This document shows positions 6,726-11,222 of a DNA stretch of 11,222 bases, piece by piece. The stretch comes from Namhaeicola sp039714555 (GTDB lineage Bacteria; Bacteroidota; Bacteroidia; Flavobacteriales; Flavobacteriaceae): NCBI GenBank assembly GCA_039714555.1, contig JBDLJB010000057.1, positions 1-11,222 of the forward strand. Direction: 5' to 3'. Position 1 is the stretch's first letter, and the number at the start of each line of letters is the position of its first letter. The notes beneath the pieces were generated by a model. The model did no database searches. It saw only the letters and a program-made list of their open reading frames with translations, and was not told where the DNA came from. The position numbers and the translations under genes are program-made.

Positions 6726-7427
6726 ATGTTATTACTTATTCAGCAGGGAGCCGATGTGGCTCAAGAAGTTTTAGATGAAACCTTATCGGAAGAAAAAACG
6801 TTATCTATTTATAATTTAATTATGGATGGAGGAATTGGAGGACAGATCATAATTGCTTTGCTTTTTGTTTTGTTGCTCGTTGCTCTTTATATTTATTTTG
6901 AACGGTTTTTTGCAATCAAAGCAGCTTCAAAGATCGATAAGAATTTTATGAATCAGATCAAGGATAATATTCTTAACGGAAATATAGAAGCCGCTAAGAT
7001 TTTGAGTGGAGGTAATTATACACCCGAAGCGAGAATGATTGAAAAAGGAATTACCCGTATTGGAAAACCTTTAGAAGATATTAATACGGCCATAGAAAAT
7101 ACAGGTAAACTTGAAATATACAAATTGGAGAAAAATGTAAGTGTTTTAGCAACCATAGCAGGTGCTGCACCAATGATAGGGTTTTTAGGAACTGTAATTG
7201 GTATGATCGTTGCAATTCATGAAATTGCCAATTCAGGAGGTCAAATTGATATTAAAATGCTAAGTGATGGTTTGTACACTGCAATGACAACAACCGTTGC
7301 AGGATTGATCGTAGGGATTATATCTTATGTAGCTTATAATCATTTGGTAGCAAGAACCAATAAAGTAGTTTATCAAATGGAAGCCAAAGCTGTAGAGTTT
7401 TTGGATCTGTTAAATGAACCGGTTTAA
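6726..7427 (+). CDS. MotA/TolQ/ExbB proton channel family protein
   Basis: This 233-residue inner-membrane protein should form, as a pentamer, the stator-like channel that lets the ExbD/TolR partner use the proton-motive force. Three membrane segments are visible at about 37-58 (GGQIIIALLFVLLLVALYIY), 139-165 and 186-206. A cytoplasmic loop of about 80 residues lies between the first two, as in the family. The conserved core APMIGFLGTVIGMI (148-161) is the family signature, and TTTVAGLIVGI (188-198) marks the third helix. Length matches ExbB/TolQ. The N-terminal 30 residues are polar and acidic, without a cleavable signal. It opens a four-gene unit with exbD-like, tonB-like and folC genes at gaps of 46, 40 and 3 nt. 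Sequence alone does not decide between an ExbB-TonB role (outer-membrane uptake) and a TolQ-TolA role (envelope integrity). Confidence 0.92.
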   Translation: MLLLIQQGADVAQEVLDETLSEEKTLSIYNLIMDGGIGGQIIIALLFVLLLVALYIYFERFFAIKAASKIDKNFMNQIKDNILNGNIEAAKILSGGNYTPEARMIEKGITRIGKPLEDINTAIENTGKLEIYKLEKNVSVLATIAGAAPMIGFLGTVIGMIVAIHEIANSGGQIDIKMLSDGLYTAMTTTVAGLIVGIISYVAYNHLVARTNKVVYQMEAKAVEFLDLLNEPV

Positions 7428-7473
7428 TTAAAAAGATTTAAAATAAGAAAAAAATATAAGAATTAATTCAAGT

Positions 7474-7866
7474 ATGAATATTAGAAGTAGAAATAAAATT
7501 GATCCGAGTTTTAACATGTCATCAATGACTGATATTGTTTTTTTACTGCTGATATTCTTTATGCTTACATCTACCTTAGTTACTGTAAATGCATTAGATA
7601 TTTTATTACCAAAGGCTCAAGGAAAAACAGAGAACAATAAATCTACTGCGATAAGTATCACCAAAAAACTAGATTTTTACGTTGATAAGCAAAAAGTTAA
7701 AGAAGGTGAATTAGAAATTTTTTTATTAGCACAAGTATCCGATCAGGAAAACCCAACTTTAATACTAAGAGCCGAAGAAGGAGTACCTATAGAAAAAGCT
7801 GTAAAAGTATTGGATATTGCCAATCGAAATAAAATTAAAGTTATATTAGCAGTTAGGCCAAAATAG
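7474..7866 (+). CDS. Biopolymer transporter ExbD/TolR family protein
   Basis: This 130-residue protein has a short cytoplasmic N-terminus, one membrane helix (about 21-40) and a small periplasmic domain. The hallmark aspartate is D20 in MSSMTDIVFLLLIFFM, equivalent to the proton-carrying Asp of ExbD/TolR. The region LDILLPKAQG (41-50) follows, as is usual. The periplasmic part ends with ILRAEEGVPIEKAVKVLDIA, a typical ExbD fold strand-helix pattern. Length is normal. It works with the upstream channel protein to turn proton flow into movement of the downstream TonB/TolA-like protein. Confidence 0.92.
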   Translation: MNIRSRNKIDPSFNMSSMTDIVFLLLIFFMLTSTLVTVNALDILLPKAQGKTENNKSTAISITKKLDFYVDKQKVKEGELEIFLLAQVSDQENPTLILRAEEGVPIEKAVKVLDIANRNKIKVILAVRPK

Positions 7867-7906
7867 ATTGAATATAGTAATCAAACTTCTGTGAGAATTA
7901 TTTAAG

Positions 7907-8809
7907 ATGTCAATTTTAGAAAACAAATACAAAAGGAAATCAGCAATTATTACAGCAATTATTGCTGTGCTTATTGTTGTGTTGATCTTTAATTTTGGAC
8001 TTAAATATTTTGATCCACCAATCGAATACGGAATAAGTGTAAATTTTGGAACTACTGATTTTGGAAGTGGAAATGTACAGCCAAATGAAGCTTTAAAACC
8101 AATGGATCAGGAAGCTGATGCGGTTGAGGAAGAAATTGTAGAAGAGATTATTGAAAAAGCGGTTGTAGAAGATGAAATTAATGAAGTTACCAATGAAACA
8201 TCCGAAGATATTGCAACTCAGAATAATGAGGAAGCTATTGCTATAAAAAAACAAGAAGATGCAAAAAGAAAAGCAGAAGCCGAAGAAAAAGCCAGAGTTG
8301 AAAAAGCTAGAATTGAAAAAGAAAGAATAGAAAGAGAAAAGAAAGAAGCCATTGCTAAAGAAAAAAGAGAACAAGAAGCTAAAAAACAGAAACTAGATGC
8401 ATTAATGGGTGGATTAAATACCAAAGGAAAAGCAACGGGAGGTGAAGGAGATGATAATAAACCCGGAGATAAAGGTAAAGTGACCGGAGATCCTAATGCA
8501 AGTGGTTATTATGGAGTAGGAGGAAGTGGTAGTGGCGGAAATTATCGTTTGGGTAATAGAAAAGCGCTGACAAAACCAAAGCCAACATATGATTGTAATG
8601 AAGAAGGTAATGTTTATGTTGAAATTTCGGTTGATAAAAATGGGAATGTAATCGCAGCAAGAACTGGTGTTAAAGGCACAACAAATTCTGCTCCTTGTTT
8701 ATTACAAAGAGCCAAAGAAGCTGCACTTAAAACAAAATTTAATCCCGATTCAAATGCTCCTGCAAAACAAGTCGGATTAATAATATATAACTTTTCTTTA
8801 TCAGAATAA
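7907..8809 (+). CDS. TonB/TolA-like energy transducer
   Basis: This 300-residue periplasm-spanning protein is anchored by one N-terminal membrane helix (about 13-31). An acidic stretch (about 67-110) follows. Then comes a long charged Ala/Glu/Lys/Arg helix (about 113-165, e.g. EKARVEKARIEKERIEREKK) resembling TolA domain II more than the Pro-rich spacer of classical TonB. A Gly-rich linker (about 174-215) precedes the C-terminal TonB-type domain (about 222-298) with VYVEISVDKNGNV (236-248) and AKEAALKTKFNPD (269-281). Two cysteines, C230 and C264, lie in that periplasmic domain and could form a disulfide. With the two preceding genes it should make a proton-driven ExbB-ExbD-TonB or TolQ-TolR-TolA machine acting on outer-membrane partners, which are not encoded here. 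No dedicated TonB-dependent receptor is adjacent, so a housekeeping role is plausible. Confidence 0.88.
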   Translation: MSILENKYKRKSAIITAIIAVLIVVLIFNFGLKYFDPPIEYGISVNFGTTDFGSGNVQPNEALKPMDQEADAVEEEIVEEIIEKAVVEDEINEVTNETSEDIATQNNEEAIAIKKQEDAKRKAEAEEKARVEKARIEKERIEREKKEAIAKEKREQEAKKQKLDALMGGLNTKGKATGGEGDDNKPGDKGKVTGDPNASGYYGVGGSGSGGNYRLGNRKALTKPKPTYDCNEEGNVYVEISVDKNGNVIAARTGVKGTTNSAPCLLQRAKEAALKTKFNPDSNAPAKQVGLIIYNFSLSE

Positions 8810-8812
8810 ATT

Positions 8813-10030
8813 TTGGATTATCAAGAAACTATCAATTGGATGTTCAAACAGCTTCCAATGTATCAGCGAGAAGGAGAAACCGCTTTTAAAAAAGATCTTA
8901 CTAATATTTTAGCACTTTCTGATCATTTACAATTTCCAGAAAAAAAATTCAATTCAGTTCATGTTGCCGGTACGAATGGAAAAGGGTCAACAAGCCATAT
9001 GATAGCTTCTGTTCTACAAGAAGCGGGTTATAAGGTAGGTTTATATACCTCACCACATTTAAAAGATTTTAGAGAACGAATCAGAATTAACGGTAAACCA
9101 ATTTCAAAAAAAGATGTAATTCAGTTTATTAAAACAAATAAATTATTTTTAGAAAAACAAAAAGTTTCTTTTTTTGAAATGACTGTTGCAATGGCATTGG
9201 ACTATTTTGCTATTCAAGAGGTTGATTTTGCGGTTATTGAAGTAGGTTTAGGAGGAAGATTGGATTCAACCAATATCATCACTCCACAGGTTTCGGTTAT
9301 TACAAATATTGGTTATGATCATACTCAATTCTTAGGTAAAAGTTTACATGAAATTGCTTATGAAAAAGCAGGAATAATTAAGTATAAAGTTCCTGTGGTT
9401 ATTGGACAAAAACACGATGAAACTATGCCTGTTTTTATTAAAATGGCCCAAGAAAAACAAGCGAAAATTTATTTTGCTGATGAATTAATAGTTGATTTTA
9501 AAACAGATTTACTTGGAGATTATCAAAAATTGAATGTAAAAACAACTGTTCAAACTTTGCTAATATTACAACAAAAAGGATTTCAAATATCAGATGAAAA
9601 TATTGAGAAAGGATTAGAAAATGTTGTGAAGAATACCAATTTGAAAGGCAGGTGGCAAATTTTACAATTTAATCCTAAAGTGATCTGCGATACAGCACAT
9701 AATAAAGAAGGATTAACTATTGTATTAGATCAACTGCAAAAAGAAATTTATAAAAAATTACACATAGTATTAGGTGTTGTAGATGATAAAGATCTAGACA
9801 CTATATTACCTTTGTTTCCAAAAAATGCTATTTATTATTTTTGTAAACCCAATATTCCCAGAGGTTTAGATGAAAATATTTTAATGTTAAAATCTAAAAA
9901 ATTTGATCTTTTAGGACAATCCTATACCTCAGTAGGAGAAGCATATAATAATGCATTGAGAGTTGCTGATCACAAAGATTTGATTTTTGCTGGAGGCAGT
10001 ACTTTTGTTATAGCAGAGTTACCTTTGTAA
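8813..10030 (+). CDS. folC: Bifunctional folylpolyglutamate synthase / dihydrofolate synthase
   Basis: This 405-residue cytoplasmic Mur-ligase-family enzyme should add glutamate to dihydropteroate and to folates using ATP. The phosphate-binding loop is GTNGKGST (53-60). It is followed by TSPHLKDFRERI (79-90), IEVGLGGRLDSTN (142-154), TNIGYDH (164-170), EKAGIIK (184-190) with the likely carbamylated lysine K185, and DTAHNKEG (293-300) in the C-terminal domain. Length is slightly below E. coli FolC. The start chosen is TTG at 8813, giving MDYQETINWMFKQLPMYQRE. This N-terminus matches the family pattern, whereas the next ATG (8840) would remove conserved residues. The TTG lies 3 nt after the tonB-like stop, so translation is probably coupled and folC shares the upstream operon. 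The functional link to the membrane cassette is not obvious. Confidence 0.93.
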   Translation: MDYQETINWMFKQLPMYQREGETAFKKDLTNILALSDHLQFPEKKFNSVHVAGTNGKGSTSHMIASVLQEAGYKVGLYTSPHLKDFRERIRINGKPISKKDVIQFIKTNKLFLEKQKVSFFEMTVAMALDYFAIQEVDFAVIEVGLGGRLDSTNIITPQVSVITNIGYDHTQFLGKSLHEIAYEKAGIIKYKVPVVIGQKHDETMPVFIKMAQEKQAKIYFADELIVDFKTDLLGDYQKLNVKTTVQTLLILQQKGFQISDENIEKGLENVVKNTNLKGRWQILQFNPKVICDTAHNKEGLTIVLDQLQKEIYKKLHIVLGVVDDKDLDTILPLFPKNAIYYFCKPNIPRGLDENILMLKSKKFDLLGQSYTSVGEAYNNALRVADHKDLIFAGGSTFVIAELPL

Positions 10031-10054
10031 ACTATTTTAATTTTTGTATTTTTA
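10024..10054 (+). promoter_or_regulatory. Putative promoter of the duplicated secreted-protein gene
   Basis: TTTG at 10024-10027 (inside the last codons of folC) is followed after 19 nt by TATTTTTA at 10047-10054, one base off TAnnTTTG. The start codon is 27 nt further on. The spacing equals that of the tRNA promoter in this window, which supports independent transcription of the downstream gene. Confidence 0.45.
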
Positions 10055-10081
10055 CTTTTTAAAATCCAAAACTTTGAAGCA

Positions 10082-10906
10082 ATGAAAATCAAATCTTTTT
10101 TTAGTGTATTATTTATAGTTTCTTTCTTTTTTGCTGAAAATTTATTTGCACAACAGCAAAAAGATAATTTCACACCTTCATATATTACATATACAAAACT
10201 GTATAGTACAACTGCAGATGTTGATTTAGCAGATTGGATAGGATTTGAACAAGAATTTTTTGATAAAGTTACCAATAAGATTGATTTAATTGTTAGTCAC
10301 GAAATTTTAGTGAACTATGATAAAAATGATCAGAACGAAGTGATTTTGATAAATGTATATAAATCATGGAATGATATTGAAAAAGCCAGAGAAATTAGAA
10401 AAGAATTAATTGAAAAAGCATGGCCAAGTAAAGATGCTCGTTATGCTTTTTTTGAGAAACATAACAAACATTTTGACTATTATTACTCTAATCAGGTTTT
10501 TATTTCAACAAGGATGGCAAAATCCATAAAAAAGGAAAATCAAGAAAAACAAAAAACACCATTAGTCTATTATATTATTGAGAATAAATTAGCTGACTAT
10601 GAGTATGATGATTCATTAGAAGCTTATAAAAAGTATATAAATAATGTTACTTATAAAAATCCTTTTATAAAAGCTTATTTAACATATAAACATTATATAG
10701 GTCCTGATAGTAGAGATTTTATTCAAGCTTACGTTGTAGAATCTTATGCTGATTTACAAAAATCATTAGATAAAGATCGTGAATTATTAGAGAAATTAAT
10801 TCCTAATAAAGAAGAAAGAGAAGCGTTTGTAGAAATATATAATGAAGGAGTATTAAATATTAGTGGCACTGGAATTTATACCAATATACCATCGATGTCA
10901 AAATAA
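10082..10906 (+). CDS. Secreted protein of unknown function with two copies of one domain
   Basis: I do not recognise this 274-residue protein. It begins with a clear Sec signal peptide (MKIKSFFSVLFIVSFFFAENLFA, written in pieces: MKIK, hydrophobic core 6-18, then ENLFA with likely cleavage after A23). There is no lipoprotein cysteine, so it is probably periplasmic or released. The mature part seems to be a tandem duplication, about 31-144 and 159-270. Matching blocks are EVILINVYKSWNDIEKAREI (86-105) with DFIQAYVVESYADLQKSL (212-229), RKELIEKAWPSKDARYAF (106-123) with RELLEKLIPNKEEREAF (233-249), and SNQVFIST (136-143) with GTGIYTNI (262-269). The strand, helix, strand pattern with many aromatics would suit an alpha/beta-barrel-like fold (inference only). 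It has its own promoter-like pair and no operon partner. Confidence 0.85.
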   Translation: MKIKSFFSVLFIVSFFFAENLFAQQQKDNFTPSYITYTKLYSTTADVDLADWIGFEQEFFDKVTNKIDLIVSHEILVNYDKNDQNEVILINVYKSWNDIEKAREIRKELIEKAWPSKDARYAFFEKHNKHFDYYYSNQVFISTRMAKSIKKENQEKQKTPLVYYIIENKLADYEYDDSLEAYKKYINNVTYKNPFIKAYLTYKHYIGPDSRDFIQAYVVESYADLQKSLDKDRELLEKLIPNKEEREAFVEIYNEGVLNISGTGIYTNIPSMSK

Positions 10907-11016
10907 ATAAATTAGCTTTAAAGGTGTAATTTGTATTTTCTAATTCTTAATTCAAAGTTTTAATAATTTAGCATTTTCTTAAATGTATTTTTTGGTGAAA
11001 ATTTTTAAAAAAAAGG

Positions 11017-11047
11017 TTTGTCATATCAAAAAACTCATTTATATTTG
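11017..11047 (+). promoter_or_regulatory. Promoter of the tRNA-Val/tRNA-Asn transcript
   Basis: TTTG at 11017-11020, 19 nt of spacer, then TATATTTG at 11040-11047: both elements match the Bacteroidota consensus exactly. The box ends 11 nt before the mature tRNA-Val, which gives a short 5' leader for RNase P. It is the clearest promoter in the window and a yardstick for the others. No gene is seen in 10907-11016. Confidence 0.8.
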
Positions 11048-11058
11048 CACCCGCTAAA

Positions 11059-11136
11059 GGGCGATTAGCTCAGTTGGTTCAGAGCACCTCGTTTACACCG
11101 AGGGGGTCGGGGGTTCGAATCCCTCATCGCCCACCA
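11059..11136 (+). tRNA. tRNA-Val (anticodon TAC)
   Basis: A complete cloverleaf is visible: acceptor GGGCGAT/ATCGCCC, D stem GCTC/GAGC with GG in the loop, anticodon stem CCTCG/CGAGG around loop TTTACAC (anticodon TAC, reading GTA and other Val codons). A 5-nt variable loop, T stem GGGGG/CCCTC (one G-U pair) and loop TTCGAAT follow. Discriminator A and CCA are encoded. Length is 78 nt with CCA. Confidence 0.97.
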
Positions 11137-11147
11137 AAATAAAATAT

Positions 11148-11222
11148 TCCTCCTTAGCTCAGTTGGTTAGAGCATCTGACTGTTAATCAGAGGGCCCTTG
11201 GTTCGAGTCCAAGAGGAGGAGC
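11148..11222 (+). tRNA. tRNA-Asn (anticodon GTT), 3' CCA cut by window end
   Basis: The acceptor is TCCTCCT/AGGAGGA, the D stem GCTC/GAGC, and the anticodon stem TCTGA/TCAGA around CTGTTAA, giving anticodon GTT (Asn). The T stem is CTTGG/CCAAG with loop TTCGAGT. The body with discriminator G ends at 11221, and 11222 is probably the first base of an encoded CCA. It lies 11 nt after tRNA-Val and surely shares its transcript. More tRNAs may follow outside the window. Confidence 0.96.

Noticed and set aside
8093..8424. Long antisense Phe/Ser-rich reading frames opposite the tonB-like gene
   Set aside because: They are the mirror image of the Glu/Lys/Ala-rich charged helix (GAA/AAA codons read as TTC/TTT). 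They have no family resemblance or promoter, and the sense frame is clearly a TonB/TolA-like protein.
10907..10960. Possible hairpin after the secreted-protein gene (AAATTA...TAATTT)
   Set aside because: The stem is six A/T pairs only and is not followed by a T-run. It would be too unstable to call a terminator.
1..11222. Search for CRISPR arrays, insertion sequences, phage genes, toxin-antitoxin or defence systems
   Set aside because: No regular repeat-spacer array, transposase motif, terminal inverted repeats or accessory-type genes were seen. All long reading frames on the coding strands are accounted for by core genes, apart from one exported orphan.
11059..11222. tRNA pair as an integration hotspot (attachment site)
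   Set aside because: No integrase gene or duplicated tRNA 3' end is visible in the window, and the sequence beyond the tRNA-Asn is not available.

Overview
The window reads as a core chromosomal segment of a low-GC member of the Bacteroidota, most likely family Flavobacteriaceae. The evidence is the AT-rich base composition, start regions without Shine-Dalgarno sequences, promoter-like boxes of the Bacteroidota type (TTTG, then about 19 nt, then TAnnTTTG), and the gene set itself. The set is a CbpA/CbpM pair, an acyl-CoA dehydrogenase, AnmK, a divergent Glu/Leu/Phe/Val-type dehydrogenase, NhaD, ExbB/ExbD/TonB-like proteins and FolC. From memory, this order resembles gene orders seen in other flavobacteria. 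Genus and species cannot be set from what is visible.

Left part, minus strand (169-2793). A two-gene chaperone operon (cbpA-like co-chaperone, then its modulator cbpM 1 nt downstream) is followed, to its right, by an acyl-CoA dehydrogenase gene. Between them (1361-1650) lie the cbpA promoter, a set of short direct repeats, a strong hairpin terminator, and a plus-strand promoter-like pair pointing into that terminator. This could be a small RNA gene of about 120 nt.

Middle part, plus strand (2878-6621). After an 84-nt divergent intergenic region come anmK (cell-wall sugar recycling), an amino-acid dehydrogenase and the Na+/H+ antiporter nhaD, spaced 39 and 33 nt apart and probably co-transcribed. 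A 104-nt gap with its own promoter-like pair separates them from the next unit.

Right part, plus strand (6726-11222). An ExbB/TolQ, ExbD/TolR and TonB/TolA-like cassette forms a proton-driven energy-transducing complex linking the inner membrane to the outer membrane. It runs directly into folC, which starts with TTG 3 nt after the tonB-like stop. A secreted protein of unknown function with two copies of the same domain follows. The window ends in a tRNA-Val(TAC)/tRNA-Asn(GTT) pair with a near-perfect promoter; the tRNA-Asn is cut at its 3' CCA by the window edge.

No mobile element, CRISPR array, defence cassette or obvious foreign DNA is visible. Most of the window is ordinary housekeeping. 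The parts most worth checking are the candidate small RNA at about 1447-1603 and the internally duplicated exported protein at 10082-10906.
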